64,000 nucleotides of DNA, from positions 62,001 through 126,000 of the forward strand of contig JAIRRS010000112.1 in assembly GCA_031255855.1 (NCBI GenBank), given 5' to 3'. A model generated the notes under the pieces. It did not search any database. It had not been told where the DNA came from and saw nothing but the letters and a program-made list of their open reading frames with translations. Below are positions 18,881 through 26,630 of this stretch, piece by piece. The stretch comes from Tannerellaceae bacterium. GTDB lineage: Bacteria; Bacteroidota; Bacteroidia; Bacteroidales; Tannerellaceae. How positions within the stretch are numbered: the stretch's first letter is position 1; every line of letters begins with the position of its first letter. Both the position numbers and the translations under genes were made by a program.

Positions 18881-19627
18881 ATGATGATAACACGACATAT
18901 GAAGACGACAGTTGTATGGATAATAACCTTTGCTTTTTGTGTAGTAACACTTTCCGCACAAAAAGCCGAAAGGAAGAATGTGCGTGAAGGAAACAAACTG
19001 TATAATGATGAGAAATATACAGAATCCGAAATCGCCTACCGGAAAAGTTTAGAAGTAAATCCCCGTTCTATCGAAGGGACTTTCAATTTAGGTGATGTAC
19101 TATACAAACAAGAAAAATATCCTGAAGCAACCGAGCAATATCAATTAATTGCCGGGCAAGGTGAAAAACTGTTACAAGACAACCCTGATAATGCCGGACG
19201 GTTAGCACATGTTTATCATAATATAGGCAATATTGGAATGAAGAATAAGGAATATGCTAAAAGTGTAGAAGCCTATAAACAATCACTCCGGTTAAACCCT
19301 CGGGATGACGAAACGCGCTATAATTTAGCACTGGCACAAAAGTTGCTTGAAGATCAACAGAACGAAGATCAAAGTCAAGATCAACAGAATCAGGAAGAAG
19401 AACAACAACAGAATCAAAATGAAGAACAGCAACAACAGCAGCCGCAGCAAAATGACCAACAAGAAAATAAAACGCAGGAGGAACAACAACAAAACGAACA
19501 AATGAGCCAGGATAATGCTCAACAAATCCTGAATGCTTTCCTGCAAGATGAAAAGGATACGCAAGAAAAGGTTAAGAAAGCTCAGGCTGAACAACAACAA
19601 CATAGGAGAACAGATAAAGAATGGTAA
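18881..19627 (+). CDS. batC: TPR protein BatC
   Basis: A 248-residue exported protein. A signal peptide lies at about residues 7-27 (ending LSAQ), so ATG 18899 is an alternative start. At least three tetratricopeptide repeats follow (e.g. AEYAKSVEAYKQSLRLNPRD-like units), then a long Gln/Glu/Asn-rich low-complexity tail. TPR repeats usually mediate protein contacts, here presumably with the BatA/BatB vWA domains. It lies 4 bases after batB and 17 bases before batD. Confidence 0.85.
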   Translation: MMITRHMKTTVVWIITFAFCVVTLSAQKAERKNVREGNKLYNDEKYTESEIAYRKSLEVNPRSIEGTFNLGDVLYKQEKYPEATEQYQLIAGQGEKLLQDNPDNAGRLAHVYHNIGNIGMKNKEYAKSVEAYKQSLRLNPRDDETRYNLALAQKLLEDQQNEDQSQDQQNQEEEQQQNQNEEQQQQQPQQNDQQENKTQEEQQQNEQMSQDNAQQILNAFLQDEKDTQEKVKKAQAEQQQHRRTDKEW

Positions 19628-19644
19628 TTTAAAAACAAATATAA

Positions 19645-21456
19645 ATGAGGAAATTAATTTTCTTGTTCTTTTTAATTATAACGATTAGCTCGGTAGTAAT
19701 AGCGAATGAAATTGTTTTTAAAGCAAGTGTTCCGAACGCCGTTATCGTCGGACAACAATTCCAGTTGACATTTACGGTTAATGGAGAAGGAAGGGATTTA
19801 AGAGTTCAGGAGATGCCTGACTTTAATGTCCTTTATGGCCCGTCGCAATCAAAATCGTATAGTTCAAGTTGGATAAACGGGCAAAGTAATAGTGAAACGA
19901 CTGTAACCTATACGTATGTTTTAACTGCGAAAAACGAAGGTACATTCAACATACCTCCGGCAACAATAAAGGTAGGCAATTCAAATTATACCTCTAATGC
20001 ATTAGTTATCAAGGTACTTCCGCCGGATAAGACGAATGATGCTTTACAAAGCAATGTGTCGCCACACGTTTCGGATGTGAGTGATAAAGATGTTTTTGTC
20101 ACCATGCAGGTTTCCAAACGAAACGTTTACGAACAGGAGGGTTTCCTTGTCACTTTCAAGTTGTATTCAAGGGATGCGCAAGTAGGATTACCCAGTGTGA
20201 AATTTCCTGAATTTGAAGGATTTCTGGCGCAGGAAATAGAGCTTCCGAGTGATAAACAATGGACAATGGAAAACTATAATGGAAGAAACTATTATGCTGT
20301 GACATTAAAACAGACGGTTTTATATCCGCAACGTTCAGGCAAAATAACAATTGATGCTGGAAAATTCGATGTCAGGGTACGAATACGAACCCAGCAACGG
20401 GTACGTAGTTTCTTTGACGATTTCTTCGATACGTATCAGGATGTGAACAAGACGTTGACAACAACTCCTGTTACAATTGACGTAAAATCATTGCCATCCG
20501 GAAAACCCGCCTCGTTTGCCAATGCGGTAGGTGATTTTAAAATGTCGACAAGTATCAGTTCCAATAATGTAAAGGTTAATGAAGCGGTTACAGTGAAGGT
20601 TACTATTTCAGGAACCGGAAACATCCGTTTAATAAAGAATCCGGAAATTAGATTCCCGAATGATTTTGATATTTACGATCCGAAGGTTGAAAACAATATC
20701 CGGACAACAACGGCTGGTGTAAGCGGTACGAAAACGATTGAATACATAGCTATTCCCCGTTATGGAGGCGATTTTGAAATACCTGCGATACAATTTTCTT
20801 ATTTCGATACAAAATCGGGAATATATAGAACACTTTCTTCCGAACCATACAAGCTACATGTCGAAAAAGGAAAAGAAGGAGAAGGAAATACTCCGGCTGT
20901 TTCAAACTTCAGTAACAGGGAGAATGTCAGATACCTTGGGCAAGACATTCGTTATCTGAAAGTGAAGGATATCAATTTCGTCTTGAACGACGAGTTGTTC
21001 TTCGGTTCATTCATGTATTATATGTGTTATCTGATACCAGCTTTGTTGTTTGTTGTTTTTTTCTTTATCTATCGTAAGCAGGTGAAAGAAAATGCCAATA
21101 TAGCCCTTGTACGTACGAAAAAAGCAAATAAAATAGCTGTACGCCGTCTGAAAAATGCTGGTAAGCTATTGAAGGAAAATAAAAAAGAAGAGTTCTACGA
21201 CGAAGTGCTCCGTGCCTTATGGGGGTATCTTAGCGACAAATTGAATATTCCGCAATCAAACCTAACAAAAGATAATGTGGAAACAGAACTTACTAAATAC
21301 GGGGTAGATAAATCGTTAATCAATGAATTCATGGATATATTGAATACCTGTGAGTTTGCCCGCTACGCACCTTCGCAGGCATCTGACGCTATGGATAAGC
21401 TGTATGAATCAACAATAGATGCGATTGGTAATATGGAAAATACGATTAAAAAATAA
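19645..21456 (+). CDS. batD: aerotolerance protein BatD
   Basis: A 603-residue exported membrane protein. After a signal peptide (residues ~1-20), a large beta-rich periplasmic region carries the Bat oxygen-tolerance domain. It is followed by one membrane helix (~YYMCYLIPALLFVVFFFIYR) and a cytoplasmic helical tail with the LWGYLSDKLNIPQSNLTKDN segment. This matches BatD in size and order. It is part of the operon, with batE 6 bases downstream. Confidence 0.92.
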   Translation: MRKLIFLFFLIITISSVVIANEIVFKASVPNAVIVGQQFQLTFTVNGEGRDLRVQEMPDFNVLYGPSQSKSYSSSWINGQSNSETTVTYTYVLTAKNEGTFNIPPATIKVGNSNYTSNALVIKVLPPDKTNDALQSNVSPHVSDVSDKDVFVTMQVSKRNVYEQEGFLVTFKLYSRDAQVGLPSVKFPEFEGFLAQEIELPSDKQWTMENYNGRNYYAVTLKQTVLYPQRSGKITIDAGKFDVRVRIRTQQRVRSFFDDFFDTYQDVNKTLTTTPVTIDVKSLPSGKPASFANAVGDFKMSTSISSNNVKVNEAVTVKVTISGTGNIRLIKNPEIRFPNDFDIYDPKVENNIRTTTAGVSGTKTIEYIAIPRYGGDFEIPAIQFSYFDTKSGIYRTLSSEPYKLHVEKGKEGEGNTPAVSNFSNRENVRYLGQDIRYLKVKDINFVLNDELFFGSFMYYMCYLIPALLFVVFFFIYRKQVKENANIALVRTKKANKIAVRRLKNAGKLLKENKKEEFYDEVLRALWGYLSDKLNIPQSNLTKDNVETELTKYGVDKSLINEFMDILNTCEFARYAPSQASDAMDKLYESTIDAIGNMENTIKK

Positions 21457-21462
21457 CAAAAT

Positions 21463-22230
21463 ATGAAGATACGTATATATATCAGGAAAACGTTGTTTAT
21501 TCTATTTATTCAATGTATGACTTGGAATGTTTTTGCCCAGGAAGAAATAATAAAAGAGGCAGAAGCAGCTTATATACAGGAAGATTATAACAAAGCAATC
21601 GAACTGTATGAAAAAGTATTGACCAATAACGGAGCTTCAGCCGAGATTTATTACAACTTAGGAAACGCCTATTATAAAGCGAATAAAGTAGCTCCGACCA
21701 TTTTGAATTATGAAAGAGCTTTGTTGCTTGATCCAGGTGATGCTGATATTCGTTTCAACCTGCAAATGGCACGGGAAAGGACCGTCGAAAAGATAGAACC
21801 TATTGGAGAATTCTTCCTGCTTAAATGGTTTCATGCGGTTCAGAATATGGGAAGCGCAGATTCATGGGCATTACTTGGCATCGTTTGTTTCCTGTTGTTA
21901 ATTTTTTGTTTATTGCTATTTTTCTTTTCCAGATGGATACGGATGAAAAAAGTCGGCTTTTATCTAGGGATATTATGTATGATATTTGTAATTTTTACGA
22001 ATATCTTTGCAAGAAACCAAAAGAACGAGATTGTAAACCATTCGCATGCGATTGTATTTTCACCTACTATTACGGTAAAAAGTTCGCCTGATGCCAGCGG
22101 AACAGATTTATTTCTTTTACATGAAGGAACTAAAGTATCTATAAAAAGTACATTAGGAGAGTGGAAGGAAATCGAGTTGGAGGATGGAAATATAGGTTGG
22201 ATGCCGGGAAAAGACGTTCAAATTATATGA
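21463..22230 (+). CDS. batE: TPR-SH3 protein BatE
   Basis: A 255-residue protein with a signal peptide, two TPR units (EDYNKAIELYEKVL and the following NLGNAYYKANKVAPTILNYERAL), two central membrane helices and a C-terminal bacterial SH3-like domain (TVKSSPDASGTDLFLLHEGTKV...GWMPGKDVQII). This is the usual BatE architecture. It is the last bat gene, and a PAP2 phosphatase gene begins 3 bases after its stop. Confidence 0.9.
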   Translation: MKIRIYIRKTLFILFIQCMTWNVFAQEEIIKEAEAAYIQEDYNKAIELYEKVLTNNGASAEIYYNLGNAYYKANKVAPTILNYERALLLDPGDADIRFNLQMARERTVEKIEPIGEFFLLKWFHAVQNMGSADSWALLGIVCFLLLIFCLLLFFFSRWIRMKKVGFYLGILCMIFVIFTNIFARNQKNEIVNHSHAIVFSPTITVKSSPDASGTDLFLLHEGTKVSIKSTLGEWKEIELEDGNIGWMPGKDVQII

Positions 22231-22233
22231 TGC

Positions 22234-22926
22234 ATGCTTGAACAAATATTAGATTATGAGCGTGAAATATTTTTCATGCTTAATGGTAGTGATTTTCCTT
22301 TTCTCGACCGTTTCATGTGGCTTTATACCGGGAAAATTGTCTGGCTACCATTAGCCATTTTTATCTTATTCATTTTGTTTTATAAGAAAAATTGGCGCGA
22401 GTCGTTACTTATCCTGTTAACCATTGCGTTGATAGTTACCTTATGCGACCAATTTGCGTCCCATCTTATCAAACCGAATTTTGCTCGTTTCCGCCCGACG
22501 CATCATCCTGAATTTATGGAAGATGTAAAAATAGTATTTGGCTATAGGGGAGGTCGTTACGGATTTATTTCAAGTCATGCCGCCAATGCTTTTGGCTTTG
22601 CTATGTTCATGTCGTTACTTTTCCACTACCGCATATTTACAGTTACAATATTTTTTTGGGCAGCTATAACGGCTTATACACGGATTTATCTGGGTGTACA
22701 TTTTATATCCGACATTGTTCCGGGGGCTTTAACCGGACTATTTTTCGGATGGCTGGTCTATGTTATTTATGTATTTGCGCGAAAGCGTTTCATTAGTGGG
22801 GTAGAGGAGAAGCCCTCTTATTTATTGTACTCCAATAAACAAAAACTACTAATTGTTTTTGGTATTCTTGTCACGGTTTTAAGCCTTTTATTATTTAATG
22901 CTCCCCTGACTACTGTTTTACATTGA
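22234..22926 (+). CDS. PAP2-family membrane phosphatase
   Basis: A 230-residue integral membrane protein of the PAP2/undecaprenyl-diphosphatase type. The three phosphatase motifs are visible: K-x-FARFRP (acid phosphatase motif 1), SSHAANAFGFA (motif 2, PSGH-like with SSHAAN) and RIYLGVHFISDIVPG (motif 3). It would dephosphorylate a lipid phosphate in the periplasm, such as undecaprenyl pyrophosphate or a PA-type lipid, but the substrate is not fixed by sequence. It follows batE by 3 bases and may share that transcript. Confidence 0.88.
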   Translation: MLEQILDYEREIFFMLNGSDFPFLDRFMWLYTGKIVWLPLAIFILFILFYKKNWRESLLILLTIALIVTLCDQFASHLIKPNFARFRPTHHPEFMEDVKIVFGYRGGRYGFISSHAANAFGFAMFMSLLFHYRIFTVTIFFWAAITAYTRIYLGVHFISDIVPGALTGLFFGWLVYVIYVFARKRFISGVEEKPSYLLYSNKQKLLIVFGILVTVLSLLLFNAPLTTVLH

Positions 22927-23054
22927 TATCTTTTCTGATATGTCGTAAAGCAGGATTATTTCACAATTTTTTATTTGCTCTTATTGCATTTAATCACTAA
23001 GTTAGTGGCATCATAATAAATAATATTAATATTAACCTTCAAAATATTGAAGCC

Positions 23055-23327
23055 ATGACAAAAACGATCACATTTAACGAATTGCGCAGGATCAAAGACA
23101 GCTTGCCTGATGGTACCACCCACCGTATTGCCGACGAGTTGGGTGTGTCAGTAGAAACCGTCCGGAATTATTTCGGAGGACAGAATTTTCGTGAAGGCAA
23201 AAGTTGTGGTATACACATCGAACCAGGACCAGATGGTGGTTTGGTAATTTTAAATGACACTTCAATATTAGAGCGTGCGTTGGAAATACTTGATGAAAGT
23301 CATATCCCAACTGCGCCTCAAGAGTAA
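23055..23327 (+). CDS. small HTH DNA-binding protein
   Basis: A 90-residue protein. Its N-terminal half has a helix-turn-helix pattern (HRIADELGVSVETVRNYFGG), and the remainder (GIHIEPGPDGGLVILND) is a short beta segment. I recall similar short proteins across Bacteroidales, with no assigned target. It is a single-gene unit, closed by a strong intrinsic terminator at 23347-23388. Confidence 0.8.
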   Translation: MTKTITFNELRRIKDSLPDGTTHRIADELGVSVETVRNYFGGQNFREGKSCGIHIEPGPDGGLVILNDTSILERALEILDESHIPTAPQE

Positions 23328-23346
23328 AAAAGTTCAGGTTTGCCTG

Positions 23347-23388
23347 AAATCCCAAAGCTACTTATTAAGACGGCTTTGGGATTTTTTT
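23347..23388 (+). terminator. strong intrinsic terminator after the HTH gene
   Basis: A 12-bp stem, AAATCCCAAAGC (23347-23358) with GCTTTGGGATTT (23373-23384), runs into further T residues. A second small hairpin, TTCAGG/CCTGAA at 23333-23348, overlaps its 5' foot and gives two alternative folds. Confidence 0.85.
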
Positions 23389-23444
23389 ATTTCGGCAACA
23401 TTCCTTATATTTCAATTGTTTAATTAATAAAAAAGAAAGAAAGT

Positions 23445-24563
23445 ATGGAAAACAAAGAAGACAAATTGGTTACGTTGGCCATTCACACTTTTGAAAAGGC
23501 TCAAATCTTGAAAACTATACTTGAATCAGAGGGTATAGAAGTGTATATACATAATGTCAATCAAATTCAGCCTGTGGTTTCCGCAGGGGTAAGGGTGCGT
23601 ATTAAAGAAAGTGATTTGCCACATGCCCTCCGGATTATCGAAGATAATAAATGGATGGAAGAAACTAAAGAAGAAGATCCGCCTAAAAAGGAAAAGAAAG
23701 TATTGATTCCGGTAGACTTCTCTGATTATTCAATGAAAGCCTGTGATTTAGGTTTCAATTATGCGAGCAAAGTGGGAGCAGAGGTTATGATATTGCATGC
23801 TTATTTCAGCCCATATTTTCCAACGGCCATTCCTTTGGGAGATACATTGGCCTACCAGATAAACGAAGAGGAAACAACCCAAAACATTCTGAAACGTGTA
23901 CAAATTGATATGGAAAACCTCTGTACACAAATAAAAAGGAAGATAAAAGAAGGAAAGTTACCGCAGGTAAAACATAATTATACTCTTCGTGAAGGACTTC
24001 CCGAAGAGGAAATTTTGTCGTATAGCAAGGAATATCATCCTACATTGATTGTGATGGGTACACGCGGAAAAAATCAGAAAGATTTGGATTTGATTGGTAG
24101 TGTAACCGGCGAAATTATAGAAATAAGTAAGGTTCCGGTTTTGGCAATACCCGAAAATATACGCTTTGAAGACTTGTCCAAATGCAAGAATATTGCTTTT
24201 GCCACATCATTTAATCAACATGATTTATTGGTATTCGATACATTTATGGAATTATTGAAGGGATTTAATTTTAAGATACATTTATTCAATATATCCACAA
24301 GTAAAGACGAATGGAACGAAATCCGGTTGTCGGGCATTAAAAGTTACTTCGAGAAACAATATCCAGGTGTTGATATCGAATATACGGTATTAGACGATGG
24401 TGATTTGTTGTTGTCTATCGAAAAATTTGTGCGCGATAAATTTATTGATGTGATTGCCGTGTCTATACATCGAAGGAACATATTAACCAGGATCTTCAAT
24501 CCCAGTATTGCACGGAAAATGTTATTCCATACAGATACACCATTGTTAATCCTGCATGCTTAA
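23445..24563 (+). CDS. DUF2007-UspA-UspA stress protein
   Basis: A 372-residue cytoplasmic protein. Residues ~6-66 resemble DUF2007, a putative signal-transducing domain (KAQILKTILESEGIEVYIHN...VRVRIKESDLPHALRIIED). Two universal stress protein domains follow (~83-228 and ~240-372). The first has the UspA ATP-loop pattern VMGTRGKNQKDLDLIGSVTGEII. The second, with AVSIHRRNILTRIFNPSIARKML, lacks the clear G-2x-G-9x-G pattern and may not bind nucleotide. I infer a stress role. The fusion with DUF2007 suggests a sensory input. Confidence 0.85.
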   Translation: MENKEDKLVTLAIHTFEKAQILKTILESEGIEVYIHNVNQIQPVVSAGVRVRIKESDLPHALRIIEDNKWMEETKEEDPPKKEKKVLIPVDFSDYSMKACDLGFNYASKVGAEVMILHAYFSPYFPTAIPLGDTLAYQINEEETTQNILKRVQIDMENLCTQIKRKIKEGKLPQVKHNYTLREGLPEEEILSYSKEYHPTLIVMGTRGKNQKDLDLIGSVTGEIIEISKVPVLAIPENIRFEDLSKCKNIAFATSFNQHDLLVFDTFMELLKGFNFKIHLFNISTSKDEWNEIRLSGIKSYFEKQYPGVDIEYTVLDDGDLLLSIEKFVRDKFIDVIAVSIHRRNILTRIFNPSIARKMLFHTDTPLLILHA

Positions 24564-24720
24564 AGTAATTGTATTTTTAACGTTTTTTCAAATTAATGCC
24601 AGAACTTTATTGATAAAACGGCTGTTCTGTATGTAGAAAGACAAAAAATAAAAGTATTGAGAAATTAAGCAAGCAAAGTAGTATTTGTTTTTTCATATAA
24701 GTAGAGTTTGTTATTTGTTT
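24564..24720. other. intergenic region without a gene
   Basis: AT-rich DNA between the Usp gene and the terminator at 24721-24767. No coding frame of interest and no clear TAnnTTTG box was seen. It may be a long 3' untranslated region of the Usp mRNA or may hold a small RNA ending in that terminator. Confidence 0.4.
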
Positions 24721-24767
24721 AGTCCGTATGTTGCTGAGAAGCTGTATACGGGCTTTTTTATTTTTTT
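24721..24767 (+). terminator. intrinsic terminator downstream of the Usp gene
   Basis: AGTCCGTAT (24721-24729) pairs with ATACGGGCT (24746-24754; one G-U pair). An inner GCT-GAGA-AGC mini-stem lies in the loop, and a long T-rich tract follows. It lies 158 bases after the Usp stop codon and serves the plus strand. Confidence 0.8.
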
Positions 24768-24820
24768 TGAGTAAAATTCATAATTACGATTATGTTTAAT
24801 TGTGTCATTCTTCCATCTTC

Positions 24821-25321
24821 TCAAAATCCCATAGCTTTCTTTATTACTGTCATTTCTTCTTCTGAGGTCAGCATTTTTAATAATTCAAATGCGACATTTG
24901 GAGCTGTCTCAGGGCAATAAGACGTAATAATATTACCATCAACTCGATTCTTAAGAACTCCACTTTTTCCTAAAGGGAAAGCTCCAGAACAAATAGACGC
25001 AATAATTTTACCTTTTGCATCAAATTCTCTAATTAATTTTAAGAATTTTTCGTTATATGCTTCTTCATAAAAACCAAATTCTCCGAATCCACCCGGTATT
25101 GCTAGGGCGTCATATTCGTCAACATTTATTTCTTCAATGGTTTTATCGACTATTACAGGTACATTAAAAGTGCTTATAACTTTTTCAGTAAAACCACAAG
25201 TGTCAACGAATATGTTATGCCCATAATCCACTCTTCCCCAACCAAGTACATCTATAAAAACACTAAATTCCATAGTTTCAAATGCCTTTGCTAGAAAAAC
25301 TAATACTTTTTTATTTTGCAT
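24821..25321 (-). CDS. DJ-1/PfpI-family protein
   Basis: A 166-residue class-I-glutamine-amidotransferase-fold protein of the DJ-1/PfpI/ThiJ group. The nucleophile-elbow cysteine is C111 in IASICSGAFPLG, and YDALAIPGGFGEF matches the glycine-rich loop. Members act as glyoxalases, chaperones or oxidative-stress sensors, and the exact activity cannot be read here. The start is set at 25321 (MQNKKVLVFLAKAFE). The open frame upstream, back to 25489, encodes non-family sequence and runs through a dispersed repeat. Confidence 0.88.
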   Translation of the reverse strand: MQNKKVLVFLAKAFETMEFSVFIDVLGWGRVDYGHNIFVDTCGFTEKVISTFNVPVIVDKTIEEINVDEYDALAIPGGFGEFGFYEEAYNEKFLKLIREFDAKGKIIASICSGAFPLGKSGVLKNRVDGNIITSYCPETAPNVAFELLKMLTSEEEMTVIKKAMGF

Positions 25322-25383
25322 GCTTTTCAAAATTATCAATTTAATGTGAGTTCGATATAAGAAAACGAGTAAAAAATGAGCAT

Positions 25384-25468
25384 AAATTATCTGGATGAAT
25401 TTGGGAAAATATCCAGATGATTTTGGAAGATCATCCAAATGAAACCGGGAAAACATCCAGATGAATTT
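25384..25468 (-). repeat. 85-bp dispersed palindromic repeat, copy A
   Basis: By hand alignment the reverse complement of this block matches 57891-57975 at about 74 of 85 positions with no gaps. Both ends carry CATCTGGATG/CATCCAGATG, so the unit is itself an imperfect palindrome with internal GGATGTTTTCC-like units. It lies between the stop of the WYL gene and the start of the DJ-1 gene. No transposase is nearby, so it is REP- or MITE-like. Confidence 0.85.
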
Positions 25469-25485
25469 CCAACCACAATTTGTAC

Positions 25486-26502
25486 TCAATCGCTCTCTCT
25501 GTACATGTCTTTAGCCAGTCTAAATTTCCACGTCATAAAATCAACTAAAGATTGCGGAGATAATATCTTAATAGTGTCAACAAACCCAAAGAACTCCCGT
25601 TGCAGTTCCTGATTGACAACTACATGAAGTTCGAAAACCATTGAACCATCTTCCAGTGTTTCTATCAATTCCTGGCTTTTATGGAAAGGTTTAGTCTGTA
25701 CATAAGGTGCATTCTGTTTGTCGACCCAAAAGCGAACTGCTTCGGCTTTCATGCTGACATTTTTGGTTACTCCCACCAAATCGTCAAAGAATGTTTCCGG
25801 ATCGAAAAGGTCATTTTCAACATATTTTTCTTTTTCGGCAATTTCAATATGGTGTATCCTATCTAATGCCAGATTGATTAAATTCCCTTTTCTATTACCG
25901 AATACAAACCAGCGATTGCGGTATTCCTTTAATAAGTAGGGATAGAAAATAAATGTATTGGCTGAACGGGCTTTGAATGAACGGTATTTCATATTCAACG
26001 TTTGCTTGTCGACAATAGCATGATAAATAGTATCGAGAAAGTCCAGACCTTTCAGACTTTCGTTCTTTTCAAAATCAATTACAGGAATTGTCTTTTGCCG
26101 AGCCGATGTTACATGATCTTCCAGCCGACTCACGATATCGCCCATTCCTGAAAAGTAGGAGAAGCCTTTGAACTGGCGAAGAACTTCTACAGCTTCCGAC
26201 ATGGTTTTCAAATCCTGTTCCGATAGCGGGATGTTTGTGATGCTATAATCCTCGTCTTCGTATTTATAGTATTTGTTATCGTAGACGATAATAGGTGCAT
26301 TGTAACCCAGCTTTTCGCTGCGCATCATTTGAATATCCATCTGAACAGTGCGGCGGCTGATGCCCTTGTCTATTCCTTCATACTCATAAAGTGCATCGGA
26401 ACAGGCATCTATCAAATCTTCGAGTGTCCACTGGCGGTATTTATTGCGCAGGCAGGTATCTATTGTTTTATAGCGAATTAGAGCGTTACGATTAACTGGC
26501 AT
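25486..26502 (-). CDS. WYL-domain transcriptional regulator
   Basis: A 338-residue regulator. The N-terminal ~80 residues form a winged-HTH-like domain (TIDTCLRNKYRQWTLEDLIDAC... GISRRTVQMDIQMMR). The WYL domain (~150-230) includes YPYLLKEYRNRWFVFG and a C-terminal WCX-like extension (~245-335). WYL proteins often sense nucleic acids or nucleotides and control stress or defence genes. It is divergent from the TROVE gene across 128 bp that contain a 7-bp inverted repeat, suggesting it controls that gene and itself. The target is inferred from position. Confidence 0.9.
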   Translation of the reverse strand: MPVNRNALIRYKTIDTCLRNKYRQWTLEDLIDACSDALYEYEGIDKGISRRTVQMDIQMMRSEKLGYNAPIIVYDNKYYKYEDEDYSITNIPLSEQDLKTMSEAVEVLRQFKGFSYFSGMGDIVSRLEDHVTSARQKTIPVIDFEKNESLKGLDFLDTIYHAIVDKQTLNMKYRSFKARSANTFIFYPYLLKEYRNRWFVFGNRKGNLINLALDRIHHIEIAEKEKYVENDLFDPETFFDDLVGVTKNVSMKAEAVRFWVDKQNAPYVQTKPFHKSQELIETLEDGSMVFELHVVVNQELQREFFGFVDTIKILSPQSLVDFMTWKFRLAKDMYRESD

Positions 26503-26537
26503 ACGAATTATTTACGAATAGAATTTGAAGTTTTTTT

Positions 26538-26545
26538 CAAAAATA
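26538..26545 (-). promoter_or_regulatory. candidate promoter of the WYL regulator gene
   Basis: On the minus strand this reads TATTTTTG (TAnnTTTG). A TTG on that strand at 26570-26568, 22 bases further upstream, overlaps the left arm of the inverted repeat at 26563-26583. Confidence 0.4.
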
Positions 26546-26562
26546 ATAAAAAATAATTTTAG

Positions 26563-26583
26563 TTGCGCAAAAACGCTGCGCAA
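26563..26583. promoter_or_regulatory. candidate operator: TTGCGCA-N7-TGCGCAA
   Basis: A perfect 7-bp inverted repeat with a 7-base spacer, giving a 14-base repeat-to-repeat distance. It lies between the divergent WYL and TROVE genes, just upstream of the TROVE -7-like box (AATCTTTG, 26593-26600) and on the -33 region of the WYL promoter. It is a plausible site for the WYL regulator, but this is inference from position and symmetry. Confidence 0.6.
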
Positions 26584-26592
26584 TCGTATTGA

Positions 26593-26600
26593 AATCTTTG
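26593..26600 (+). promoter_or_regulatory. -7-like box of the TROVE gene
   Basis: AATCTTTG matches seven of eight positions of TAnnTTTG, 30 bases before the TROVE ATG. The suspected operator covers the matching -33 region. Confidence 0.4.
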
Positions 26601-26630
26601 TAATGTCAAACAATAAAAAAGAGTGTCGTT

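Noticed and set aside
24821-25489. Longer 222-residue reading of the DJ-1/PfpI gene
   Set aside because: The first 56 residues do not resemble the family and translate the dispersed 85-bp repeat. The internal ATG at 25321 starts the family sequence.
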